Assembly: GCF_016918935.1 (NCBI RefSeq) | Contig: NZ_JAFFOB010000023.1 | Location: 1 to 64,000 of the forward strand | From: Roseitranquillus sediminis | GTDB lineage: Bacteria; Pseudomonadota; Alphaproteobacteria; Rhodobacterales; Rhodobacteraceae | DNA: 64,000 bases | Direction of reading: 5' to 3' | Part shown: piece after piece, positions 44,426 through 52,681 of the stretch | How the letters are laid out: each line of letters starts with the position of its first letter | How positions within the stretch are numbered: position 1 is the first letter of the stretch | Notes under the pieces: generated by a model | The model's input: only the letters and a program-made list of their open reading frames with translations | Database searches by the model: none | Told to the model about the DNA's origin: nothing | Position numbers and translations under genes: made by a program

Positions 44426-44829
44426 ACATCGAGGACTGCTCGAAGCCTTCAGGCTCGGCAGTCCGCCTCAAGTACACGAAGATGCAACGGGCCTCGGCTC
44501 GGACGCTCCAACGGCTTCGAACAGCGGGTCGTTGACTTGCGTGTCGTTCAAGGCGAGGCGTAGCGACTTGCGGAGACGCAGACCTCTGCTGCCTTGTGCA
44601 GTCGGTTCAGAGCCGGCGTTCCCAAAGCAGCAAGATGCTGCACCGCGGCGGCGGAAGCCGACGTTCTACTGGAGCGTAATCGGCGCTCTAAGTGCACTGG
44701 GGGCGCAGGAGGGTGTGCAGGACGGCGCAACGATCGCGCGCCTGCCTCGCGCGCCGCCACGACCTGTGGAGAGCTCGCGCCTCTCCAATCAAGACCGCGG
44801 CGAATGTCCTTCAAGTGCCGGCGATTGCG

Positions 44830-45633
44830 TCAAAGCCTCAAACCTCGCACGAGCAAGGCGCTACGGGGAATGACGAGACCTACTGCCGTCTGGTACGGTC
44901 GGTGAAGGGCTTCGAACGCGGTGCGGAACTCCTCGCGTCGATCCTGAGGTAAGGCGGCGTGGGTGGCTGCCACCGGGCCGAAGCCGCGCAGGTACTCCTC
45001 CCAGACGGTCGCAGGGTCAGGCGCGTAGAGCACGGTAGTCTGCTCGCGGCAGGCGATCTCGAACCGCCCTGCCGTCGTCTCGGTCAGCCAGTCGGCCCGG
45101 CCCCAGTCGAACGGCGAAGCCGCTGGCGGTGGAGCCTCGGACCAGCGCGCGAGCAGGCCGAAGAACTGGGCGATGTAGCCGTCAGGCTCGTCGGCCCAGG
45201 TCGCGAGCGCCATCCGGACGCCGGGCCGCAGCACCCGGGCCATTTCGGCGACTGCGGCGGCAGGGTCCTCGGCGAAGATCACGCCGTAGGTCGAGATTAC
45301 GCCATCGAACGCGGCGTCGTCGAACGGCAGCGCCTCCGCCGATGCCCGGATGAAGTCCGGCCGCGGCTCGACGCCCTGCGACAGCCGCTCGGCCGCCTCC
45401 AGCATGCCCGGAGCTATGTCCACGCCCGCGGCCCGGGCGCCGCGGCGCGCCGCAAGACGCGCGGCCCATCCCGTGCCGGTGCCGATGTCGAGCACCCGCT
45501 CGCCAGGGCGCGGCCAGAGCAGCTGCACCGCGTGCGAGATCGTGTCGGAGAGACCGAACGAGATGCCGTCGTAGGCCGCGCCCGGGTCGCCCCACATGCG
45601 CGCCATCGGGCTGAGATCAATTGCGGTGTCCAT
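44830..45633 (-). CDS. Class I SAM-dependent methyltransferase
   Basis: A 267-residue methyltransferase with a Rossmann-like core. Motif I is ERVLDIGTGTGWAARLAARRG, motif II AAGVDIAPGMLEAAERL, motif post-II ASAEALPFDDAAFDGVIST and motif III MARVLRPGVRMALATW, all matching the UbiE/Methyltransf_11 type. The C-terminal ~100 residues form an acceptor-binding cap that does not reveal the substrate. It is divergent from an HxlR-like regulator with a perfect palindrome between the two genes, so expression is probably controlled by that regulator. Confidence 0.88.
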   Translation of the reverse strand: MDTAIDLSPMARMWGDPGAAYDGISFGLSDTISHAVQLLWPRPGERVLDIGTGTGWAARLAARRGARAAGVDIAPGMLEAAERLSQGVEPRPDFIRASAEALPFDDAAFDGVISTYGVIFAEDPAAAVAEMARVLRPGVRMALATWADEPDGYIAQFFGLLARWSEAPPPAASPFDWGRADWLTETTAGRFEIACREQTTVLYAPDPATVWEEYLRGFGPVAATHAALPQDRREEFRTAFEALHRPYQTAVGLVIPRSALLVRGLRL

Positions 45634-45688
45634 GGCCGCCTCCTCTCTGTCGTTCGCAGCAGACCCTGCGCGGCGAAGACGCTGGCGG

Positions 45689-45709
45689 ATACTCCACGAT
45701 CTGGAGTAT
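45689..45709. promoter_or_regulatory. Palindromic operator between the methyltransferase and HxlR-type genes
   Basis: ATACTCCA (45689-45696) and TGGAGTAT (45702-45709) are exact reverse complements around a five-base spacer. The site lies in the 126-base divergent gap, about 50 bases from each start codon. Winged-helix dimers of the HxlR/MarR type bind dyads of this size, so it is the likely autoregulatory operator. Confidence 0.6.
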
Positions 45710-45759
45710 TCGACCGCCCCCCACCTGCGCTATTCTTGCGGCAGTCGAGGGAGGTGCGG

Positions 45760-46533
45760 ATGAAGGGCTACGGCCAGTTCTGCCCTGTCGCCAAGGCCGC
45801 CGAGATCTTCTGCGAGCGCTGGACCGCGCTCGTCATCCGCAACCTCGGCGCCGGCGCGGAGCGCTTCAACGACATCCACCGCGGCGTGCCGCACATGTCG
45901 GCGACGCTCCTGACGCGCCGGCTGCGCCAGCTCGAGGCAGAGGGGCTGGTGACGCGCCGGCGGAGCGCCAGCGGCAAGAGCTGGACCTACCACCTGACCG
46001 AAGCCGGCGCGGAGTTCCTGCCCCTTGTTGGCGCCCTCGGCGTCTGGGGCCAGCGGTGGACCCGACGGGATCTCGCGGAGGGCGAGATCGACCTCGGGCT
46101 CCTGATCTGGGGCCTTGAGTACTCGGTCGACCCTGCGGCATTCGGGCCGGAGCGGCATGTCTTACGCCTCGACGTCATCGACCAGCCTGAAAGCAAACGG
46201 CTCTACTGGTTCATCTGCGATGGGGGCGATCTCGAGCTTTGCGTGTCCGACCCCGGCGGCGAAACGGACCTCTTCCTGGCCGCGACGCTGCGCGATCTCA
46301 TCCACATCTACCGCGGCGAACTGTCCCTCGCGGTGGCGCTCGGAACTGGTCGACTAATCGCCGACGCCCCGCCGCGTCTGGCCCGACGCCTGCCGGCGTG
46401 GTTCAACTTCGACACCATGGCCGCGACGCCGCCGGCGCCTGGAGGGCCCGCACGACGGCAGTCACAGCGCGACGCGGGTACGGCTCAGTCCGACCCGCCG
46501 GCAGCACAATCAGCGAACGAACAAGCCTCATGA
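45760..46533 (+). CDS. HxlR-type winged-helix transcriptional regulator with C-terminal sensor-like domain
   Basis: A 257-residue regulator. Residues 1-95 are an HxlR-type winged helix: GQFCPVAKAAEIFCERWTALVIRNL, the recognition region HRGVPHMSATLLTRRLRQLEAEGLV and wing RRRSASGKSWTYHLTEAG. FCPVA supplies the N-terminal Cys common in the family. Residues ~110-225 form an SCP2/sterol-carrier-like alpha-beta domain (LDVIDQPESKRLYWFICDGGDLELCVSD, RDLIHIYRGELSLAVALGTGRL) that could bind a small ligand. The last ~30 residues are disordered. GAGGGAGG precedes ATG 45760. It lies opposite the methyltransferase gene. Confidence 0.87.
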   Translation: MKGYGQFCPVAKAAEIFCERWTALVIRNLGAGAERFNDIHRGVPHMSATLLTRRLRQLEAEGLVTRRRSASGKSWTYHLTEAGAEFLPLVGALGVWGQRWTRRDLAEGEIDLGLLIWGLEYSVDPAAFGPERHVLRLDVIDQPESKRLYWFICDGGDLELCVSDPGGETDLFLAATLRDLIHIYRGELSLAVALGTGRLIADAPPRLARRLPAWFNFDTMAATPPAPGGPARRQSQRDAGTAQSDPPAAQSANEQAS

Positions 46534-46689
46534 GCCTGAACAGAGCGATGCGACCGAACGGCCCAGAGCTTCATTTCGGCAGATGCTACGGCTGCCGCGT
46601 CGCAGCGGCCGAAGCCGCCGTTGTTGCGCGCCGCAGCGACAGAGATCAGAGGAACCGCATCCCGCTGCTCCGCCGTCTTCCGGACAAGT

Positions 46690-47370
46690 TCAAGCGCCTT
46701 CGAGCAGGCGGATCTTGAGGTCGCGGAAGGCACTGCGAGCGCGCGACTCGCGCTCGTGGTCGAGCATCGCCTCGATCTCGGCACCGAGATGGCGGAGGCG
46801 GGCGTCGCCGAGGCGTTTCGCTTCCTTGAACATCGAGCGCTCTTCCGAGCTCGCGTGGTGGTCGACGGCCTGGTGGAGGGCGCGCAGCTGCTCCTCGAAC
46901 TCCGGGGTCGAGGGGCCGAGGCGCAGAGTGACCGCAAGCATGTCGGCGAGTTGCTGGTGCTCGGCGTGGGCCACGGGGACGTCCTCGCTGACCGGGCGGA
47001 CGGCGGGATAGAAGATCTCGTCCTCGACGTGTTCGTGGATCTCGAGCTCGCCGGCCAGGAGGCGCATCATGTCGCGACGCTCCGGATCGTCTGGCGCCAT
47101 CGCCTCGAGGCCCACGTCATTTCCTGCGGTATCTACCTCGAGACGGCGAGCCACGTCGGCGGCGAGATCCGGCGCGATCTCATGGCGATCCACCGGTTGC
47201 TCCGCCTTCACGACGTCGGCGATGCCGACCTGCTCGAGACCGACCTGTTCTCTCAGATCGATCCTGCATCGCCGGAAGTGGAAGAGATGTGCCTGCTCGC
47301 CGATCTCCTCGAAGACCTGCTCCAGGTCATCGACGAGAGCCCGACCGACATCGGCGTCGCGGCAGAACAT
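46690..47370 (-). CDS. Hemerythrin-like HHE-domain protein
   Basis: A 226-residue protein whose central and C-terminal parts carry hemerythrin-type ligands: ELEIHEHVEDEIFYPAVRP (HxxxE), AHAEHQQLADML and VDHHASSEERSMFKEAKR. These form a four-helix di-iron site that binds oxygen or nitric oxide, or senses redox state. A His in PVDRHEIAPDL may be the first ligand. The first ~50 residues do not fit the family, and ribosome-binding sequence at 47370 is weak, so the true start may be further in. It is divergent from a hypothetical gene across a GC-rich palindrome. Confidence 0.65.
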   Translation of the reverse strand: MFCRDADVGRALVDDLEQVFEEIGEQAHLFHFRRCRIDLREQVGLEQVGIADVVKAEQPVDRHEIAPDLAADVARRLEVDTAGNDVGLEAMAPDDPERRDMMRLLAGELEIHEHVEDEIFYPAVRPVSEDVPVAHAEHQQLADMLAVTLRLGPSTPEFEEQLRALHQAVDHHASSEERSMFKEAKRLGDARLRHLGAEIEAMLDHERESRARSAFRDLKIRLLEGA

Positions 47371-47397
47371 CGCGGAGCCTTCGCCGCCTGAGCCTCG

Positions 47398-47419
47398 CTC
47401 GATCCCCCCGGGGGTCGAG
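47398..47419. repeat. GC-rich near-perfect 22-bp palindrome
   Basis: CTCGA (47398-47402) and TCGAG (47415-47419) flank a C6G5 core, giving a near-perfect palindrome in the 95-base gap between the divergent hemerythrin-like and hypothetical genes. It could be an operator or a cruciform-prone site. No T-run follows, so a terminator is less likely. Confidence 0.4.
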
Positions 47420-47465
47420 CCTTGACGCCCGGTGATCGTGGCCCGGGCAAACCCGTGAGGTTCAC

Positions 47466-47909
47466 ATGAAGACTACATTACCAGACCCGCCGTCGCTCGA
47501 CGACCTGGCGAGCACTGCCGTACGCCTCGGGCGCGAGCTCGAACGGACGGCGCATGCCGTCTGCGCCGGCGGCAATACCGGCGATTTCGGGATCGTCGCC
47601 CGGACCCTGCGACGGATCGGCGAGCGCGAGGCTTTCGAGGTTCGCGACGATGCGTCCCTTCAGGCGCTCCGCGGCATTCTCGAGGCCGACCTGCGCTCGG
47701 AGATCGTCGGGCAGGAGCGGCGTTTCATCGAAACGCATTACGACGCCGACGGACAGCATGGCGAGATCCGCGACTGCCCGATCTACAGCGAGAGGGGTCA
47801 GGAGCTCCTCCTGGTGCGCGACACCCTGTCCCGGTTCATGGCGGCTCGAGATGCGACGCTCGAACGGATCGCCGCGGAGCGCGCCGTACTTCGGCTGTTG
47901 CGGGCGTAG
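47466..47909 (+). CDS. Hypothetical cytoplasmic protein
   Basis: A 147-residue protein that I do not recognise. It has no signal peptide or membrane segment and is mainly helical: LASTAVRLGRELERTAHAV, FGIVARTLRRIGEREAFEV, a central segment EIVGQERRFIETHYDADGQHGEI and a C-terminal helix TLSRFMAARDATLERIAAERAVLRLL. A single Cys pair (AVCAG, RDCP) is present. The ATG follows GTGAGG. It is divergent from the hemerythrin-like gene. The 345 bases after it (47,910-48,254) hold nothing I can identify and lead into mobile-element debris. Confidence 0.5.
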   Translation: MKTTLPDPPSLDDLASTAVRLGRELERTAHAVCAGGNTGDFGIVARTLRRIGEREAFEVRDDASLQALRGILEADLRSEIVGQERRFIETHYDADGQHGEIRDCPIYSERGQELLLVRDTLSRFMAARDATLERIAAERAVLRLLRA

Positions 47910-48254
47910 GCGCTCTCGGCCGCTCATCTCTCGTCCTCGGAATTTGAGCGGCCACATGCGGCTCGCGCAGGCCAAGTCTGTAGGCTGGAACAAAGGCTTC
48001 GGAGATTGTTCGAGATTTTTCTTCCGGTCGAGCCGAACGCGCCAAGCTTCTCCGCAGGACGAGTGCCGAGCCGCAACGGGATCGAGAGCCTCAAGAGATG
48101 CCCTGCGCCAGTGAAGAGTACCAGAGCGACCAACGGGACTTCAGCGGTCCTGACGGAGATGGAGTGCTTTCGCCATCAAGCCTCGCCGCGCCCGACACTC
48201 AACAATCCGACCAGGCCCGAACCTGATCGACGCTTCGAAACGGAAACCCCGACC

Positions 48255-48650
48255 ATGTACGAGACCCCGACCGGCGGCATCCTGTTGCCGCAGCCGCCCT
48301 CCGCCGCCCGCAGCATCAAGATGGGTGTCCAGAAACACTTCACCGGCGCGCTGGTCTGCGGCGAGGACGAGGGCCGGGCGATGGAGATGGAAAGCCACAC
48401 GGAGATGCAGATCGCGCTGATCATGCTGGCGCGCCGCGAGGTCGTGGAGGTCGAGAACCAGGTTCCTTTCCCTTGGAAGGACGAGGAGGGTGCGCTACGC
48501 ACCCACTTCTTCGACCTCCGGGTCTCGCTTCGCGACGGCACTCGCGTCGCCATCTTCGCGAAAAACTCGCGGGACGCGCAGTGCCGGAAGTTCACGAATG
48601 AAAAGCGCCAGATCGTCCCTCAGGTGACGGCGGACTTCGCGGACCGCGTC
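48255..48650 (+). pseudogene. TnsA-like endonuclease domain, 3' end lost
   Basis: From ATG 48255 about 132 codons resemble the TnsA N-terminal endonuclease domain of Tn7/Tn5053-like transposons. MEMESHTEMQIALIMLARREVVEVENQVPFPW gives the Glu helix, and THFFDLRVSLRDGTRVAIFAK supplies the Asp and Lys of a restriction-like active site. Beyond about 48650 the frame runs antisense into a transposase fragment, so the remaining ~144 codons (to 49082) are not natural. The matching TniA/TniB genes are absent. It is the left part of a decayed transposition module. Confidence 0.5.
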
Positions 48651-48839
48651 TGCCTTATGAGCGTCATCATCGAACGCACCTGCCTCGTACTTGTCGACGC
48701 GCCGAATGTATACGTTCGACCGGATCAGGTTCCGGGAGATATCGTGACGCTTCGCCAGCCCGTGCAGGGTCTCGCCGGCCAGGCACTCCTGCGCGACCTG
48801 CCGCTTGAACTCGACGCTGTGGGATCAGTGCTTTGCCAT
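48650..48839 (-). pseudogene. IS3-type transposase OrfA remnant with internal stop
   Basis: Reading the minus strand from ATG 48839 gives MAKH, a TGA stop, then SVEFKRQVAQECLAGETLHG, LAKRHDISRNLIR, a divergent patch, and DKYEAGAFDDDAHKAD. This is the helix-turn-helix start of an IS3-family OrfA (usually ...KRHDISRNLIRIWVEKYEAGAFDDD). The early stop and the loss of everything downstream show it is inactive. The element apparently inserted into or recombined with the TnsA-like gene. Confidence 0.7.
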
Positions 48840-49368
48840 GGCTTCCGTCCTTCGAAAGCCCGGCGCACCCGGTCAATTCTTTCCGCTCCAACCGTCCGCC
48901 CCCAGGGGCCCACTCCAATAGGAGGTTCCGATTGGGAGCCGATTGACGACAGGGCTCGGTCGTTCGGCGGACGCCTGTCAGTGAGCTCGGCAAGGCCTCG
49001 GGCTCCGCCCGCTGCCGGGCCAGCTTTCCACGAACGCCTCTTGCTCTCGATTGCGGGCGGAACGAGCGCGGCTGCAGCTTGAACTTGGAAAGGCGATGAC
49101 GATCGGGAGATAGAACGCTTCCTCGGTGCGCAGGAGGGAATGCAAGGGACGGCATGGCTTTACAACCGACTATCGAGCAGGCGTGCGGAGCACGGAGATG
49201 CTCGGGATGCGGATCGAGTTCGGGTCCAGGCTGCGCGCGTGAAATCTGCGCCGCCTTGCTCCAGATCCAGAGGAATCCCGGGGGGAAGGGCGGAAAGCCC
49301 GGCTGCCGGAAGATTCTCGAGCCGTTATACGACACGATTACCTTTGAAAAGGCCAGAAAGATCCAGGC

Positions 49369-49592
49369 GACATCAAGCGGATCTTGCGGGAGCAAACCTT
49401 CGGCGCGGTGGACTTCGCCCCTGGTAAGAGGTTCTCGGCGCCACCCTGACCGAGCGTCGATTGCACAGCGTGCGGTCTCTCGCGCGCGAGTCCGGGCTCA
49501 ACTCTCGGACCCTCCGGAATGTTCTCGCGGCCATCGCCCGCCACGCCGAGCTGATCAGGAGATCCTGGCGGAGACTTGGTGGCGCAGAATGA
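49369..49592 (+). pseudogene. Frameshifted HTH gene fragment (TniQ-like module debris)
   Basis: One frame reads DIKRILREQTFGAVDFAPG from 49369. After a one-base shift near 49425 the next frame continues EVLGATLTERRLHSVRSL, ARESGLNSRTLRNVLAA and ends at TGA 49590-49592. SVRSLARESGLNSRTLRNVL is a clear helix-turn-helix. Given the TnsA-like fragment nearby, a TniQ-like or other transposition gene is the best guess, but the family is not certain. The stretches 48,840-49,368 and 49,593-49,816 show no recognisable gene. Confidence 0.4.
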
Positions 49593-49816
49593 CGGACCCG
49601 ATCATGCAATATCCCAGGTTCCGCCTTCGCAAGGTCGTGCTTCTGATCGACCATGGGTCGAGGCCGAGCCCGCGTTCGGATTTCGACGAACTCCGAGCTC
49701 CCAGCTCGTGGCACGCAGCTCTGTGCGCGCAGATCCATGGCAACGATGGTCGTGCCGTCGTTGCGCTTCAGGCGATGGAAAGGCACGTTCGACTGGTCGA
49801 CTTCGGAGGACGTTTC

Positions 49817-52681
49817 GTGACGGGCGAGTTCGCTTTACAGGCGGAACGGGAGCTGCCGGAAATACGGGGGCATGGCCGCCTACTTCGCCATGCGAGCGGT
49901 GCCGAAGTCCTCTCGTTGCGCCTTGACGATCCGAACCGGGTCTTCGCCATCGCGTTTCGGACGCTGCCGGCGGACTCGACCGGGATCGCTCATGTCCTCG
50001 AACACTGCGTTCTTTGCGGCTCGCGTCGCTACCCGATCCGGAAGCCCTTCGTCGAGCTGATGAAGGGGTCGCTCCAGACCTACCTGAACGCCGTCACGAT
50101 GCCCGACACCACCGTCTATCCGGTCGCGAGCCCGAACGAGACGGACTTCCGCAACCTGATGGATGTCTACCTCGACGCGATGTTCGCGCCGCTCCTGACG
50201 CCGGAGACCTTCCTGCAGGAGGCTTGGCGGCTCGAGCCAGACCCAGAGGGGCGCCCCTCGTTTCAGGGCGTCGTCTACAACGAAATGAAGGGCTACGTCT
50301 CGTCGCCGCTCGGCGTGCTCTCCGAAGCCACGCGGCGCGAGCTTTTTCCTGATACGGTCTATGGTCACGGCTATGGCGGCGACTGGAGCGCGATCCCCGA
50401 CCTGACGCACGAGGCCCTGCTGGCCTTTCACCAGCGCTATTATGCGCCAGCCAACGCCCTCGTCGTCCTGACTGGTCCCGACGATCCGACATGGGAGCTC
50501 GAGGTACTGGCGCAAAAGTTCGATGCGCTGCCAAATGGGACATTGGCGCCGGCGGTGGCGGAGCAGCCTGCGTTCGCGGCGCCGCGCGTCGTTCGCGCGT
50601 CCTATCCGGGCACGCGCGGAGCCCGCCGGCGGGACGGATTCCTGGCGCTCGCGTGGGCGCTCGGCGCTGGACCTGACCTGGACGAGCGGCTCGCGTGGCA
50701 GGTGCTGGACCGGCTCCTCGTCGGGAGCCTGACGTCGCCACTGCGCCGCGCGCTCGTGGAGAGCGGGATTGCCGAGGACATGCTCTCCGGCGGCTATGCC
50801 GAGGGAGGGTTGCAGCCGACTTTTCGCGTCGCGTTCTCGGGCCTCGATCCGTCAGCGGTCGATGACGCGCAGGCGGTCGCGCTGGATGCTCTCGCCGGCG
50901 CGGCCGAGTCGCTGGATGCCGCCGAGATCGAGCCGGCCATCAATAGCGTCGAGTTCGCTCTGCGGGAGGGGGCAGTGGGGCCGGTGCCGGCGGGAATCCA
51001 GCACATGCATCGCGCCCTTCCGTCGTGGAGGCACGGCGACGATCCGCTGGCGGCGCTGAACTTCTCGGACGCGCTCCTGCGTCTTCGGCAGCGTCTCATC
51101 GGCGGCGAGCCGGTTCTGCAACGGATGATCGCGGGACTGATCCGCTCCCCGCACCGCGTCACGGTCGTCCTCGAGGCCGATCCCGGCCGCGCCACGCGCG
51201 ACGCGGTGGTGGAGCGGCGTCGCGCGGAGCAGGTGGGGGATGCTCGCGAAGGAAGGGAGCGGGCCATCGATCTGCGGGGCACGCAGGCGGAGAGCCCGGA
51301 AGCGCTCGCCGCCATCCCGCTCCTTCGCCGCACGGACCTTCCCGAGCGGCTGCCGCACGACCCGGTCGAGGCTCGGCGGACGGGGGTGCATCTGTGGCTG
51401 GCGCAGCCACTCGCGACGCAGGGCGTCGTCCACGTCGACCTGGGGCTCGACATCGCCGATCTTCCACCGGCCCAGGCCGCCGCGGCGCGGCTGCTCGGCG
51501 CAGCGCTGCTGGCGACGGGGACGGCGAGGCGGGATCACGTAGCCCTCGGGCGCTGGATCGGCAGGGCGACCGGCGGCATCGCCACCGAGCCCTGGGCGGC
51601 GACGTGCCGCAATGGCAGCACCGCGGCCCGCCTCTTCCTGCGCGGCAAGGCACTGGCCGAACGGGCGGGCGAACTCTGCGAGATCCTGTCGGAGATCCTG
51701 CTGACCGCGAGGCTAGACGACGTCGCAAGGCTGCGCGAGGTGGTCCTGCGCGAGAAGGCCCGCCTGGAGGCGCGGCTCGTCCCTGCCGGTCACGAGTTCG
51801 TGGACCTGCGCCTTCGCGCCGGTTTCGGCCCTGCAGGACCGCTGGCCGAGGCGACGGCGGGTGTGACTTACCTGGAGTACTTGCGCGACGCGGCGACGGC
51901 GCTGGACGAGCGGCCCGAGACACTGACGGCGGAGCTTGCGTCGCTGCGGGATCACCTGCGCGGCAGGGCGCTCGTGTGCAACGTCACGGCGGACCCGGCC
52001 TCGCAGAGCGCGACGGAGCCACATGTCGCGCGCCTGCTCGACACGCTCGAAGGCTCGACGCCGACCGTCCCCGCGGCGCAGGACGCGACGGTACCGCTGT
52101 CTCGAACCGAGGCCATCGAGGTGCCTGCGCAGGTGAATTTCGTGGGCTTGGGCGGCGATCTTCACGCCGCCGGTCTGACGCCCTCCGGCGTGACTGAGGC
52201 GGCGGCTCGGCACCTCGCCAACGCCTGGCTCTGGGACCAGGTGCGGGTTGAGGGTGGTGCCTACGGGGCGCTCTGCAGGTTTGACGCGATGAGCGGCGTC
52301 GTCACCATGCTGTCCTACCGCGATCCGCACGTCCTGCGCACGCTGGGGACCTACCGTGCCGCCGCTGCGCATCTGCGGGCCGGGCCGTCGCCGCGGGATG
52401 TCGATGCCGCCGTCATCGCGACCGTGGGCGCGCAGGACCGCCCCTTGCCGGCCGGACCACGCGGCTTCGCTGCACTCCGTCGCTACCTGTGCGGCGAGGA
52501 CGAGGCGTGGCGCAACGCGCGGCGGTCGGAGCTTCTCGGCGCGACGGCAGCCGACTTTGCGGACGTCGGTGCGGCGCTCGAAGAGGTGGCGACCCGTGTC
52601 GTAGTGCTTGGCGGCGCCGAGGCGCTCGACCGGGTCGAGGTTGCGCGGCCGAAGTGGCTTAGCCGGACGCGGTTGACGTGA
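49817..52681 (+). CDS. M16C zinc metallopeptidase (PreP / presequence protease-like)
   Basis: A 954-residue single-chain M16C peptidase that should degrade short unstructured peptides in a closed chamber. The inverted zinc motif HVLEH occurs in STGIAHVLEHCVLCGSRRYP, followed by FVELMKGSLQTYLNAVTMPDTTVYPVAS and YNEMKGYVSSPLGVL with the downstream Glu. The second half has the Arg/Tyr segment VRVEGGAYGALCRFD that completes the active site. GTG 49817 is chosen because GGAGGA lies six bases before it; a longer frame to 49154 runs through mobile debris. There is no signal peptide, so it is probably cytoplasmic. It is convergent with the pip gene of the pqq operon, overlapping by 23 bases. M16 proteases (PqqF type) process PqqA in other bacteria, so a role there is conceivable. 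Confidence 0.9.
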   Translation: MTGEFALQAERELPEIRGHGRLLRHASGAEVLSLRLDDPNRVFAIAFRTLPADSTGIAHVLEHCVLCGSRRYPIRKPFVELMKGSLQTYLNAVTMPDTTVYPVASPNETDFRNLMDVYLDAMFAPLLTPETFLQEAWRLEPDPEGRPSFQGVVYNEMKGYVSSPLGVLSEATRRELFPDTVYGHGYGGDWSAIPDLTHEALLAFHQRYYAPANALVVLTGPDDPTWELEVLAQKFDALPNGTLAPAVAEQPAFAAPRVVRASYPGTRGARRRDGFLALAWALGAGPDLDERLAWQVLDRLLVGSLTSPLRRALVESGIAEDMLSGGYAEGGLQPTFRVAFSGLDPSAVDDAQAVALDALAGAAESLDAAEIEPAINSVEFALREGAVGPVPAGIQHMHRALPSWRHGDDPLAALNFSDALLRLRQRLIGGEPVLQRMIAGLIRSPHRVTVVLEADPGRATRDAVVERRRAEQVGDAREGRERAIDLRGTQAESPEALAAIPLLRRTDLPERLPHDPVEARRTGVHLWLAQPLATQGVVHVDLGLDIADLPPAQAAAARLLGAALLATGTARRDHVALGRWIGRATGGIATEPWAATCRNGSTAARLFLRGKALAERAGELCEILSEILLTARLDDVARLREVVLREKARLEARLVPAGHEFVDLRLRAGFGPAGPLAEATAGVTYLEYLRDAATALDERPETLTAELASLRDHLRGRALVCNVTADPASQSATEPHVARLLDTLEGSTPTVPAAQDATVPLSRTEAIEVPAQVNFVGLGGDLHAAGLTPSGVTEAAARHLANAWLWDQVRVEGGAYGALCRFDAMSGVVTMLSYRDPHVLRTLGTYRAAAAHLRAGPSPRDVDAAVIATVGAQDRPLPAGPRGFAALRRYLCGEDEAWRNARRSELLGATAADFADVGAALEEVATRVVVLGGAEALDRVEVARPKWLSRTRLT

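Noticed and set aside
44426-44829. Short frames on both strands in the gap after the DUF4242 gene
   Set aside because: No ribosome-binding site, family motif or consistent codon use in any frame; translations are Arg/Pro/Ala-rich. I treat the gap as non-coding or decayed.
44959-45759. A 267-codon N-terminal extension of the HxlR-type regulator
   Set aside because: It is antisense to the methyltransferase and crosses the palindromic operator. The HxlR domain and GAGGGAGG site define the start at 45760.
48651-49082. C-terminal ~144 codons of the TnsA-like frame as a novel domain
   Set aside because: The first part of this stretch is exactly antisense to a recognisable OrfA transposase fragment, and the remainder resembles no protein.
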